This document shows positions 29,349 to 37,505 of a stretch of 64,000 nt of DNA, piece by piece (the first letter of the stretch is position 1; each line of letters starts with the position of its first letter). The DNA is from Candidatus Solirubrobacter pratensis (GTDB lineage: Bacteria > Actinomycetota > Thermoleophilia > Solirubrobacterales > Solirubrobacteraceae): NCBI RefSeq assembly GCF_000425945.1, contig NZ_KE384481.1, positions 573,704 to 637,703 of the forward strand. Direction: 5' to 3'. The translations under genes and the position numbers were made by a program. Below the pieces are notes generated by a model. The model saw only the letters and a list, made by a program, of their open reading frames with translations, had not been told where the DNA came from and made no database searches.

Positions 29349-29926
29349 GCCGCGATCTCCGCCTCCGGGACCGCGCCGTGCCGGACGATGCGCCACGCAC
29401 CTTGCTCGTAGCCGCGGAGGTCGATCACGGTCGACGGCGTGCCGCCGAGCTCGCCGCCGTCGAGCACGAGGTCGGCGGCCTCGCGGATCGTGGCCGGGAC
29501 CTCGTCGAGCCGCCGCGCGTCCGGGCCGCCGGCCACGTTCGCCGAGGACTGCAGCACGGGCCGCGCGACCGCGCGCAGGGCGGGGACGTCGGGCACGCGC
29601 AGGCCGAGCGTCGCGGGGTCCGGCCCACACGCCAGCGGGAACCGCCCGCGCGAGTTCGGCAGCAGCGCGGTCACGCCGCCGGGAAGCAGCCGCTCCAGCA
29701 GCGCGCGGGTCCGCGGTCCGAGCTCCGGCAGCGCGGCGAACGCGGCCTCGCGGTCGAAGAACATGACCGCCGCCGGCTTGTCCGGCGGGCGCCCCTTGAG
29801 CGCGTACAGACGCGCGACCGCCGCGGCGTCCTCGGGGTCGCACGCGAGCCCGTACACGGTGTCGGCGGGAAACACGACGACCCCGCCGGCGGCGAGCGCG
29901 CGCGAGAACGCCGCCGCGTCGCTCAC
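29336..29926 (-). CDS. tsaC: Threonylcarbamoyl-AMP synthase (Sua5/YrdC/TsaC)
   Basis: 196 residues. The YrdC fold is shown by VVVFPADTVYGLACDP, the nucleotide-binding KGRPPDKPAAVMFF and PVLQSSANVAGGPDA near the end. Makes threonylcarbamoyl-AMP, the first step of the t6A modification at position 37 of ANN-decoding tRNAs. Short form without the Sua5 domain. Start overlaps the prmC stop by four bases (ATGA), in the cluster rpmE-DUF1385-prfA-prmC-tsaC that groups translation factors. Confidence 0.92.
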   Translation of the reverse strand: MSDAAAFSRALAAGGVVVFPADTVYGLACDPEDAAAVARLYALKGRPPDKPAAVMFFDREAAFAALPELGPRTRALLERLLPGGVTALLPNSRGRFPLACGPDPATLGLRVPDVPALRAVARPVLQSSANVAGGPDARRLDEVPATIREAADLVLDGGELGGTPSTVIDLRGYEQGAWRIVRHGAVPEAEIAACAS

Positions 29927-30768
29927 GGTCTCCGCCCGGCCGGCGCGCGCCGCCCCAGCGCCACGCGCTCGATCCCCGCCAGGTCGCGGACGCGCTCCAC
30001 GTCGGCGAACCCCGCGTCGCGCAGGATCGCCTCGACGGCGTCGCCCTGGCCCTCGCCGTGCTCGAGCGCGAGCAACGGCGCCGTCGTCGCGGCCGTCAGC
30101 CGCCGGATCACGGCGAGGCCGTCGGGACCCGCGAAGAGCGCCTCATGCGGCTCGTAGCGGGACACCTCCGGCATGACCGGCTCGCCGTCCGCGATGTACG
30201 GCGGGTTGGAGACGACGGCGTCCACGTCCTCGACGCCCGCCAGCAGGTCGCCGAGCGCGAACGTCACGTCGAGGCCGAGCCGCGACGCGTTCCCGCGCGC
30301 GACGTCCAGGGCGCCGGAGGAGACGTCGGTGCCGAAGACGACCAGGTCCGGGCGTTCCTGCTTCAACGCGAGCGCGATCGCGCCCGAGCCGGTCCCGACG
30401 TCGACGACACGGGCGCCCGCCGGCAGGCCCAGCGCCGCCTCGACGACGTGCTCGGTCTCCGGCCGCGGCACGAGCACGCGGCGGTCGACCGCCAGCTCGA
30501 GGAAGCGGAAGCCCTTCGAGCCCACGATGTAGGCGACCGGCTCGCGCTCGCGCCGCCGCCGCACGGCGTCCTGGAACCACCGCGCCTCCGACGGCTCGAG
30601 CTCCCGCCCCGGGTGGGCGATCAGCATGCCGCGGTCGACGCCCAGGGCGTGAGCGAGCAGGACCTCGGCGTCGAGCCGCGGCGTGTCGACGCCCGCCGCC
30701 GTCAGCGGGATCGCGGCGGAGTCGAGCGCGTCGCGGACGCTGGTCGCCGCCAGCGGGCGGCGCGCCAT
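29923..30768 (-). CDS. prmC: Peptide chain release factor N5-glutamine methyltransferase
   Basis: About 281 residues. N-terminal helical domain (RLDAEVLLAHALGVDR), SAM-binding VVDVGTGSGAIALAL and catalytic NPPY in VVSNPPYIA. It methylates the Gln of the GGQ motif in release factors 1 and 2. The start (ATG 30768) overlaps the prfA TGA by one base, tying enzyme to substrate. End overlaps tsaC by four bases. Confidence 0.94.
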   Translation of the reverse strand: MARRPLAATSVRDALDSAAIPLTAAGVDTPRLDAEVLLAHALGVDRGMLIAHPGRELEPSEARWFQDAVRRRREREPVAYIVGSKGFRFLELAVDRRVLVPRPETEHVVEAALGLPAGARVVDVGTGSGAIALALKQERPDLVVFGTDVSSGALDVARGNASRLGLDVTFALGDLLAGVEDVDAVVSNPPYIADGEPVMPEVSRYEPHEALFAGPDGLAVIRRLTAATTAPLLALEHGEGQGDAVEAILRDAGFADVERVRDLAGIERVALGRRAPAGRRP

Positions 30769-31841
30769 CAGGCCTCCGCCTGATCCTCGAGGCGCTTGCG
30801 CTTCTCGGCGTCCTGCAGCGTCGCCGTGATCTCGTCGAGCGAGCCCGCGAGCACCTCGTCGAGGTTGTGCCACGTGACGCTCGCCTCGCGCGACGCCAGC
30901 CCACGCGAGCCGATGTGGTCGGTCACGCGCCGCTGCGGGAAGTTGTACGTGCGGATCTTCTCCGCGCGCTCGCCGGTGCCGACCTGCGACTTGCGGTCCG
31001 CCGACAGCGCCTCCTGCTGCTCGCGCACCTTGGCCTCGTAGAGCCGCGCGCGCAGCACCTTCATCGCCCGCTCGCGGTTCTGCAGCTGCGACTTCTCGTC
31101 CTGCATCGAGACCACGACGCCCGTCGGCCTGTGCGTGATCCGCACGGCCGAGTCGGTCGTGTTGACCGACTGGCCTCCCGGCCCGGATGAGCGGTAGACG
31201 TCGATCTGGAGGTCGTTCGGGTCGATCTCGACCTCCACGTCCTCGGCCTCGGGCAGCACCGCGACCGTCGCGGTCGACGTGTGGATGCGCCCCTGCGACT
31301 CGGTCTCCGGCACGCGCTGCACGCGGTGCGTGCCGCCCTCGAACTTGAACACCGAGTACGCGCCGTCGCCCTTGATCTCGAACGTGTAGGAGCCGTCGGA
31401 GGCCGCCATCGTCTCGGCCCTGTACCCCAGCCGCTCGGCGTAGCGGTTGTACATCCGGTAGAGGTCGCCGGCCCAGATGCCGGCCTCGTCGCCTCCCGCG
31501 CCGCCGCGGATCTCGACGATCACGTTCTTCTCGTCGTTGGGGTCGCGCTCGACCATCGCGAGGCGGATCTCCTCCTCGAGGCGCTCGATCCGCTCGAGCG
31601 CGTCGTTGAGCTCCGCGCGCATCTCGGGATCCTCGCCCTCGGCGAGCAGCTCCTCGGCGCCCTCGGCGTCCGACACCGCCCGGCGCCACTCCTCGGCCAG
31701 CTTGGCCGCCGGCGCGAGGTGGTTGAACAGCCGCCCGGCGTCGGCGAAGCGCTGCCGGTCCGAGATCACCTCGGGGTCGGCCATCTGCGCCTGCGCGTCG
31801 GCAAAGCGCGCCTCGATCTGCTCCACCAAAGACTCGATCAC
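30768..31841 (-). CDS. prfA: Peptide chain release factor 1
   Basis: About 357 residues. Domain order normal: helical domain 1, RNA-recognition part with the codon-reading region, and the catalytic GGQ in YRSSGPGGQSVNTTDSA. Recognises UAA/UAG in the ribosomal A site and releases the peptide. GTG at 31841 (VIESLVEQIEARFAD) fits the usual RF1 N-terminus; the open frame extends much further upstream only inside the DUF1385 gene. 20 bases after the DUF1385 stop. Confidence 0.94.
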   Translation of the reverse strand: MIESLVEQIEARFADAQAQMADPEVISDRQRFADAGRLFNHLAPAAKLAEEWRRAVSDAEGAEELLAEGEDPEMRAELNDALERIERLEEEIRLAMVERDPNDEKNVIVEIRGGAGGDEAGIWAGDLYRMYNRYAERLGYRAETMAASDGSYTFEIKGDGAYSVFKFEGGTHRVQRVPETESQGRIHTSTATVAVLPEAEDVEVEIDPNDLQIDVYRSSGPGGQSVNTTDSAVRITHRPTGVVVSMQDEKSQLQNRERAMKVLRARLYEAKVREQQEALSADRKSQVGTGERAEKIRTYNFPQRRVTDHIGSRGLASREASVTWHNLDEVLAGSLDEITATLQDAEKRKRLEDQAEA

Positions 31842-31861
31842 AAGGCGATCGAGTCTAGGAG

Positions 31862-32848
31862 TTAGGCGACGACCTCCATGCCGAGCAGGTCCTCGCCGGA
31901 CGCCTCGCGCGGGTCCTCGACGTCGAGCACCGCCTGCAACGCCGCGATCGCGACCGTCAGCTGCGCGAGATCGGGCTCGCGCGTCGTCAGCTTCTGCAAC
32001 TGCATCCCAGGCCACATGATCGCCTGCACCCAGCCCTTCGCGCGGTTGCGGCCGGCCCACTTGATCAGCTCGAACGAGATGCCGGCGATCAGCGGGACGC
32101 CGAGGATGCGCGTCGCGACGAGCAGGTACCAGGCCGGCAGACCGAGCGGGGCGAAGACGAAGATCGCGACGATCATGACGACGAGCAGGAAGCTCGTGCC
32201 GCAGCGCGGGTGCAGGCGGGAGAAGCGCCGGGCGGTCTCGGGCTCGAGCGCAAGGCCCGCCTCGTAGCAGGCGATCACCTTGTGCTCGGCGCCGTGGTAC
32301 TCGAACACGCGCCGCAGCTCGCGCTGGCGCGAGAGCACGGCGAGGTAGCCGAGGAAGATCCCAGTCCGGAGCACGCCCTCCACGAGCCAGAAGAGGAAGG
32401 CGGAGTCCAGCCGGTCCTTGATCAGGCTGGTCAGCGCGACGGGCACCACGAAGAACAGGCCGACCGCCAGTGCCAGGGCCGCCGCGATCGTCGCCGCCCA
32501 CGCCGCGCCGCCGAGCTCCTTCTGCTCCTCCCCCAGCTGCGCGTTGGCCGAGATCGAGAGCGCGTTGAAGCCGATGTTCAGCGACTGCCCGAGCGCGACC
32601 ACGCCGCGCACGACCGGCCGGCGCAGCACAGGCGACCGGCGCGTCCAGGACACGACCGGAAGGGACTCGACCGCGATCTCGCCCTCAGGAAGCGAAGAGC
32701 GCGGCAGCTTGCCGTCGACGAGCTGCTCCGGCGCCGGCTTGCGGACCGCGACCGCCCAGGTGGAGACGCCGCGCATCATCACGCCCTCGAGGACGGCCTG
32801 CCCGCCGACCGGGGCGTCGCGCTGTGCGGTCAGCGGGCTCTCGCTCAC
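31862..32848 (-). CDS. DUF1385 multi-pass membrane protein
   Basis: 328 residues. Family signature PVGGQAVLEGVMMRG at the N-terminus, conserved YHGAEHKVIACYEAG and HPRCGTSFLL, with about five membrane helices. The His/Glu/Cys motifs suggest a metal site but no activity has been established that I know of. The gene is commonly found between rpmE and prfA in Gram-positive genomes, and that order is kept here. Ends 20 bases before prfA. Confidence 0.9.
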   Translation of the reverse strand: MSESPLTAQRDAPVGGQAVLEGVMMRGVSTWAVAVRKPAPEQLVDGKLPRSSLPEGEIAVESLPVVSWTRRSPVLRRPVVRGVVALGQSLNIGFNALSISANAQLGEEQKELGGAAWAATIAAALALAVGLFFVVPVALTSLIKDRLDSAFLFWLVEGVLRTGIFLGYLAVLSRQRELRRVFEYHGAEHKVIACYEAGLALEPETARRFSRLHPRCGTSFLLVVMIVAIFVFAPLGLPAWYLLVATRILGVPLIAGISFELIKWAGRNRAKGWVQAIMWPGMQLQKLTTREPDLAQLTVAIAALQAVLDVEDPREASGEDLLGMEVVA

Positions 32849-32881
32849 GAGCTATGTAGTCGGCAGGGCCGACGGAATACT

Positions 32882-33091
32882 TCAGCCGCGGGCGCGCTTG
32901 GCGGCGCGACGCTGGAAGCGCTCGACGCGGCCGCCGGTGTCGACCAGCTTCTGCTTGCCGGTGTAGAACGGGTGGCAGTTCGAGCAGATCTCGACGTGCA
33001 GGTCGCCCTTCGTCGAGCGAGTCACGAACTCGTTGCCACACGTGCAGCGGACCGTCACGTCCGCGTACGCGGGATGGATTTCAGTCTTCAT
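32882..33091 (-). CDS. rpmE: 50S ribosomal protein L31
   Basis: 69 residues. Zinc-binding form with CTCGN and [13 protein letters not shown], so the C+ paralogue. Part of the 50S central protuberance and bridge region. First gene of the rpmE-DUF1385-prfA-prmC-tsaC series, all minus strand. No C- paralogue seen in the window. Confidence 0.97.
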   Translation of the reverse strand: MKTEIHPAYADVTVRCTCGNEFVTRSTKGDLHVEICSNCHPFYTGKQKLVDTGGRVERFQRRAAKRARG

Positions 33092-33116
33092 GGTTCATCT
33101 CAGTGTAGGCAGCGGC

Positions 33117-33809
33117 TCAACACGTTACGCTCAGCACGTTTCCGTCCTCGTCGGCCTCGTCGACGGTGTCGAGCGAGTCGGCCTGCGCGGCGATCAGCTC
33201 CCCCGCCGTGCACGCCGGGGCCGACAGCGACGCGGTCGTGTGGCCGCCGGCCGCAAGGCCCTGCACGTCGACGCTTCCAAGCGGCTCGCCGTTGCGCGTG
33301 AACGCGACCTTGAAGGGCCCGGCGGCGCCGCGGCCGTCGTTGCTGACGACCGCGACGTAGCGGTCGCCGACGTTCAGCGAGGCGATCGCGAGGTCTGGGC
33401 GCGGATCGGGCTGGCGGCAGACCCTCGTGTACGCGCGGTCGCCGCGGACCGTGCGCCCGCGCGCGTCGCGCCAGCGGAACTCCACCAGCGCGCGGTACTC
33501 CCCCGGCGCCAGCAGCTGCTCGACGGTCTTGTCGTACAGGTAGCGGCCGGCCCGCGGCGCGGTGATCCAGGTCCTGAAGCCGGGCGCCGGCACGCGCGTC
33601 CACTCCGGGTCGTCAGGCGTGCGCGCCTGCAGCGTGAAGCGCAATTGCGTCCTGACGGCGCGCCGCAGCGGCGTCACGCGCCCCTCGAACGTCGCGACGC
33701 CCTGGTCGCAGCGCACGAGGACCGCCTGACCGAGCGTGGTCGCGGCGTGCGCGGGTTGGGCCGCCGCTCCCAGCGCGACGGCGACGATGACAAGGATCCA
33801 GCGCCACAT
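33117..33809 (-). CDS. Secreted CARDB-domain protein
   Basis: About 230 residues. Signal peptide (ILVIVAVALGAAAQPAHA-AT). The second half (about 135-230) is a CARDB-type beta sandwich: PDLAIASLNVG, VSNDGRGAAGPF, ending in ADSLDTVDEADEDGN, the usual form of this Ig-like surface domain. First half unrecognised, with paired cysteines. No enzyme motif. Upstream of rpmE on the same strand, 25 bases away, but of unrelated function. Confidence 0.7.
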   Translation of the reverse strand: MWRWILVIVAVALGAAAQPAHAATTLGQAVLVRCDQGVATFEGRVTPLRRAVRTQLRFTLQARTPDDPEWTRVPAPGFRTWITAPRAGRYLYDKTVEQLLAPGEYRALVEFRWRDARGRTVRGDRAYTRVCRQPDPRPDLAIASLNVGDRYVAVVSNDGRGAAGPFKVAFTRNGEPLGSVDVQGLAAGGHTTASLSAPACTAGELIAAQADSLDTVDEADEDGNVLSVTC

Positions 33810-33835
33810 CAGTGCGCAAAGAACCCCTCGACCGC

Positions 33836-33866
33836 CCGCGAGTTTCGCCCTCTGGGCGAATACCCG
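33836..33866. repeat. Hairpin with CCCGCGAGTT core in a divergent start region
   Basis: TTCGCCC (33844-33850), loop TCT, GGGCGAA (33854-33860) gives a perfect 7-pair stem; with the flanks GCGAGT and TACCCGC it extends as an imperfect 13-pair stem. It lies between the start of the CARDB gene and the start of the N-carbamoyl hydrolase gene, so it would be in a 5' leader rather than at a gene end. The loop and CCC/GGG closing pairs are the same as in the atpA-atpG gap hairpin. Confidence 0.45.
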
Positions 33867-33919
33867 CAGCGAGACGAGCGCGCAGCGCGGGGCCGCGACT
33901 TCGCCTATCGTTCCGCCCG

Positions 33920-35140
33920 GTGCCGGAATTCGATCCCCAGCGCCCGCTGGCCGACCTGCGCGAGCTCGCCGAGCTGACCGGCGGGGAGGGCGGCGCTCGC
34001 CGCCTCGCGTGGTCCGACGACTGGGCCAGGGCGCGCGAATGGCTGCTCGCGAAGATCGAACAGACGGGCGCCACCGTCGAGCGCGACGCCGCCGGGAACC
34101 TGTGGGCGACCAAGCCCGGCGAGAGCGACGAGGTGCTCGTCGTCGGCTCGCACATCGACGCCGTCCCGCACGGCGGCTGGCTGGACGGCGCGCTCGGCAT
34201 CGCCGCCGCGCTCGAGTGCCTGCGCGCACATGACGGCAAGGTCACGCTCAAGCTCGTCGACTGGGCCGACGAGGAGGGCGCGCGCTTCGGCCGCAGCCTG
34301 CTGGGCTCCTCGGCCGCCGCCGGGACGCTGGACCCCGACGCCGTCCGCACCCTCACCGATGCGCAGGGCACGACGCTCCCCGACGCGTTGAAGGCCCACG
34401 GCGTGGACCTGGACGCCATGGGCGAGGCGACGCTCGACGGCATCGACGCCTACCTGGAGCTGCACATCGAGCAGGGCCCGCGGCTCGAGGAGGCCGGCAA
34501 GCCCGCCGCCGCCGTGATCGGCTGCTACGGCGTCGAGCGCCACGCGATCGCGTTCACCGGCAGGGCCAGCCACGCGGGCTCGACGCCGATGGACCTGCGC
34601 CACGACGCGTTCCTCGCGGCCGCCAAGTTCGGCCTCGCCGCGCGCGACAGCGCGATCGCGCGCGGCGGGGTCGCGACGATCGGCACCGTGAAGGCGGAGC
34701 CCGGCATCCCGACGATCATCAACGAGCGCTGCGAGGTCACGCTCGACCAGCGCGCGTTCACGCCCGAGCAGCTGCGCGACATGCTCGCCGACGTCAAGGC
34801 CGCCGCCGACCGGATCGCGGCCGAGGAAGGCGTCGAGGTCGAGTGGACGCGGATCTGGCAGATCGATCCAGTGCCGTTCGACGAGCACCTGGTCGAGCTC
34901 GCTGCCCAGGCCGTCGCGGAGACCACCGGCGACGAGGCGCCGCGGCTGCCGAGCGGCGCGCTGCACGACTGCGCCGAGGTCGCGCGCGTGCTCCCCGCGG
35001 TGATGGTCTTCTCCAGCTCCACCGGCGGGGTCAGCCACTCGCCCGTCGAGGACACGCCGGAGGAGGACCTCCTGGTCGCGCTGCGGGCGTTCGGGCGGCT
35101 CTACGAGCTGGCGAGCGCCGGGATCACGTCGCGGCCGTAG
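33920..35140 (+). CDS. N-carbamoyl-L-amino acid / allantoate amidohydrolase (M20)
   Basis: About 406 residues. Metal ligands in VVGSHIDAVPHGGWLDGALG and DWADEEGARFG, substrate loop ELHIEQGPRLEEAG, dimerisation-domain motif FTGRASHAGSTPMDLRHD and C-terminal LPSGALHDCAEVA. This is the hydantoinase/carbamoylase group that splits N-carbamoyl amino acids, ureidopropionate or allantoate to release ammonia and CO2. It faces the dihydropyrimidinase operon and overlaps it tail to tail by 40 bases, which supports a shared hydantoin or dihydropyrimidine pathway. Start GTG at 33920; no clear ribosome site. Confidence 0.88.
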   Translation: MPEFDPQRPLADLRELAELTGGEGGARRLAWSDDWARAREWLLAKIEQTGATVERDAAGNLWATKPGESDEVLVVGSHIDAVPHGGWLDGALGIAAALECLRAHDGKVTLKLVDWADEEGARFGRSLLGSSAAAGTLDPDAVRTLTDAQGTTLPDALKAHGVDLDAMGEATLDGIDAYLELHIEQGPRLEEAGKPAAAVIGCYGVERHAIAFTGRASHAGSTPMDLRHDAFLAAAKFGLAARDSAIARGGVATIGTVKAEPGIPTIINERCEVTLDQRAFTPEQLRDMLADVKAAADRIAAEEGVEVEWTRIWQIDPVPFDEHLVELAAQAVAETTGDEAPRLPSGALHDCAEVARVLPAVMVFSSSTGGVSHSPVEDTPEEDLLVALRAFGRLYELASAGITSRP

Positions 35141-36105
35141 GCCTCGAGCGTCTCCTCCTGGTCGTGCGTCATCAGGTAGACGATCCACTCGTCTACGCCG
35201 ATCGACTCCAGCTCGCGCAGCTTCTCCGTCACCTGCGCGACTGAGCCGATCACGCAGAAGCGGTCGCAGATCTCGTCGGTCACGAACGAGCCGTGCTGCG
35301 CGCCCACCCGCGAGTGCTCGCTGTAGTCGTAGGAGTCCCGGTCGCGGATGTAGTCGGTCAGCGCGTGCGGGATGTTCCCGCCTTCGCCGTGCACGCGGAT
35401 GATGTCGGCGACGTGGTTGCCGACCATCGCGGGGAACCAGCGCACCTCGTCGCGCGCCTGCGCGATGTCGCCGGACACCTTCGAGGGCGCGCAGACCAGG
35501 CACTTCAGCGCGGCCGGATCGCGCCCGGCCTCCTCGGCGGCCTGCCGCGCCGTCGCCATCGTCCACTGGATGATCTCGGGGTCGGCGAGCTGGATGATCA
35601 CGCCGTCGGCGACGCGGCCCGCCACGCCCAGCGCGCGCGGCCCGTAGGCGGCGACGTACAGCGGCACCTCGGGCAGGCCGGCGGCCCACTTGAGCCTGAT
35701 CGGCGTGCCCTCCCACTCCACCTCGCGGCCGTTGGTGAAGTCCTTGATCATCGTCACCCGCTCTTCGAAGAGCTTGATCGGCGTCGGCTTGCGGCCCATC
35801 ACGCGCACGGCCGAGTCGCCGCGGCCGATGCCCATCAGCATCCGCCCGCCGGAGATGTCCTGCAGCGTCGCGTACGCGCTCGCGGTCACCGCCGGCTCGC
35901 GCGTGACCGGGTTGGTCACGCACAGGCCGAGCCGCATCCGCGAGGTCTGCTGGACCATCAGCGTCAGCAGCGGGTACGGCTCCTGCCACAGGATCGGCGA
36001 GTCGTACGTCCAGCCGCTGTCGAAGCCGTGTTGCTCGGCGAGCCCGATCAGCTCGACGACCCGCTGCCACGGCGGGTCGGGAAGGACCGTGACGCCGAAC
36101 CTCAC
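35101..36105 (-). CDS. LLM-class F420-dependent oxidoreductase
   Basis: About 334 residues. Luciferase-like TIM barrel opening RFGVTVLPDPPWQRVVEL, with RLGLCVTNPVTREP, LQDISGGRMLMGIGRGDS and YVAAYGPRALGVAGRVADG, the last two lining the deazaflavin site in F420 members. Reaction unknown. GTG start at 36105 overlaps the dihydropyrimidinase stop by four bases, so it acts in the same pathway, perhaps on a ring or its precursor. From memory it looks like the TIGR03842/CPS_4043-type subgroup; that needs an HMM check. Confidence 0.82.
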   Translation of the reverse strand: MRFGVTVLPDPPWQRVVELIGLAEQHGFDSGWTYDSPILWQEPYPLLTLMVQQTSRMRLGLCVTNPVTREPAVTASAYATLQDISGGRMLMGIGRGDSAVRVMGRKPTPIKLFEERVTMIKDFTNGREVEWEGTPIRLKWAAGLPEVPLYVAAYGPRALGVAGRVADGVIIQLADPEIIQWTMATARQAAEEAGRDPAALKCLVCAPSKVSGDIAQARDEVRWFPAMVGNHVADIIRVHGEGGNIPHALTDYIRDRDSYDYSEHSRVGAQHGSFVTDEICDRFCVIGSVAQVTEKLRELESIGVDEWIVYLMTHDQEETLEAYGRDVIPALASS

Positions 36106-37496
36106 GCCGGCACCGGCTGGCGTCCGGGGGGCGCGAACAGCGAGCGCTTGACGTAGCGCCCGTAGCCCGGCTTGGAGACCACCTCCCCGTCGTCGAAGAC
36201 CGTCGTCCCGCGGCACAGCACGGTTCGGGGCGCGCCGCGGACCTCCCAGCCCTCGAACGGGTCGTAGTCGACGTTCATGTGGTGCGTCGCGGCCGAGATC
36301 GTCTGCGTCCTCTCGGGATCGAAGATCACGATGTCGGCGTCGTAGCCGGGCGCGATCGTGCCCTTGCGATCCAGGCCGAAGATGCGCGCCGGGCCGTGCG
36401 AGGTGAGCGCGACCAGCTCGGTCTCGGAGAGCTTCCCGGTCCGCACGGCGCCGTCGTAGAGCAGCGAGAGCCGGTGCTCGATCGCGGGCAGTCCGTTCGG
36501 GATCTTCGTGAAGTCGCCCAGCCCGAGCTCCTTCTGGCCGCTGTAGTTGAACGGGCAGTGGTCGGTCGAGATGCCCTGCAGCGCGCCCTGGCGCAGCGCC
36601 TTGTAGAGGACCTCCTGGTGGCGCTTCTCGCGCAGCGGGGGCGAGCAGACGAACTTCGCGCCCTCGAACCCCGGCCGCGCCAGCTCGTCGACCGTCAGGA
36701 AGAGGTACTGCAGGCACGTCTCGCCGTAGATCGGCAGACCACGGTCGCGCGCCGCCTGGATCTCGACGACCGCGTCCTCGCAGGTGACGTGCACGACGAA
36801 CAGCGGTCGCTTGGTCCACTCGGCGAGCCGGATCGCGCGCCCCGTCGCCTCGCCTTCGACCTCCGGCGGCCGCGACCAGGCGTGGAATCGCGGGTCCGTG
36901 TTGCCCGCCTCCATGGCCTCCTTCTGGTAGCGCACGACGGCGTCGCCGTTCTCGCAGTGCACCATCACGAGGCCGCCGGTCCTGCCCGTCTGCTCGAGCA
37001 CGGCGAGGAACTGCTCGTCGTCGACCATCAGCGCGCCCTTGTAGGCCATGAAGACCTTGAAGCTCGACACGCCCTCGGCGACGCACCGCTCCATCTCGGC
37101 CACGACCTCCGGCCGGGCGTCGGTGATCGCGACATGGAAGCCGTAGTCGATGTGCGCGGCGCCGTCGGCGCGGCCGTGCCACTCCTCGAGCGCGTCGGCG
37201 AGCGTGCCGCCGACGTACTGGATGCAGAAGTCGACGATGCACGTCGTCCCGCCGGCCGCGGCCGCCGCCGTGCCCGTGTCGTAGTCGTCGCAGCTCCAGG
37301 TACCGCCGAACGGCATCGAGAGGTGCGTGTGGTTGTCGATCAGCCCCGGGAGGACCAGGCAACCGGAGGCGTCGATGACGTCGTCGGCCTCGAGGCCGGA
37401 GCCCACGGCCACGACGGACTCGCCGTCGATCAGCACGTCGGCGTCGAACGCGTCGGCGGCGGTGACGACCCGCCCGCCGCGGATGAGCCGTGTCAT
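36102..37496 (-). CDS. Dihydropyrimidinase / D-hydantoinase
   Basis: 464 residues. Amidohydrolase barrel with the metal pair HTHL (in LIDNHTHLSMPFGG), the carbamylated lysine in SSFKVFMAYKG, then HCENGD, HVTCEDAVVEIQ and the late Asp in GISTDHCPFNYSG. Opens cyclic diamides such as dihydrouracil or 5-substituted hydantoins to N-carbamoyl products, which the facing M20 enzyme could then cleave. Nine bases downstream of ETF-QO and overlapping the LLM gene by four bases. Confidence 0.9.
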   Translation of the reverse strand: MTRLIRGGRVVTAADAFDADVLIDGESVVAVGSGLEADDVIDASGCLVLPGLIDNHTHLSMPFGGTWSCDDYDTGTAAAAAGGTTCIVDFCIQYVGGTLADALEEWHGRADGAAHIDYGFHVAITDARPEVVAEMERCVAEGVSSFKVFMAYKGALMVDDEQFLAVLEQTGRTGGLVMVHCENGDAVVRYQKEAMEAGNTDPRFHAWSRPPEVEGEATGRAIRLAEWTKRPLFVVHVTCEDAVVEIQAARDRGLPIYGETCLQYLFLTVDELARPGFEGAKFVCSPPLREKRHQEVLYKALRQGALQGISTDHCPFNYSGQKELGLGDFTKIPNGLPAIEHRLSLLYDGAVRTGKLSETELVALTSHGPARIFGLDRKGTIAPGYDADIVIFDPERTQTISAATHHMNVDYDPFEGWEVRGAPRTVLCRGTTVFDDGEVVSKPGYGRYVKRSLFAPPGRQPVPA

Positions 37497-37505
37497 GGGC
37501 GGAGC

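Noticed and set aside
33117-34229. Longer version of the CARDB protein beginning at 34229
   Set aside because: The upstream part is Arg-rich antisense of the amidohydrolase gene; the signal peptide starts at 33809.
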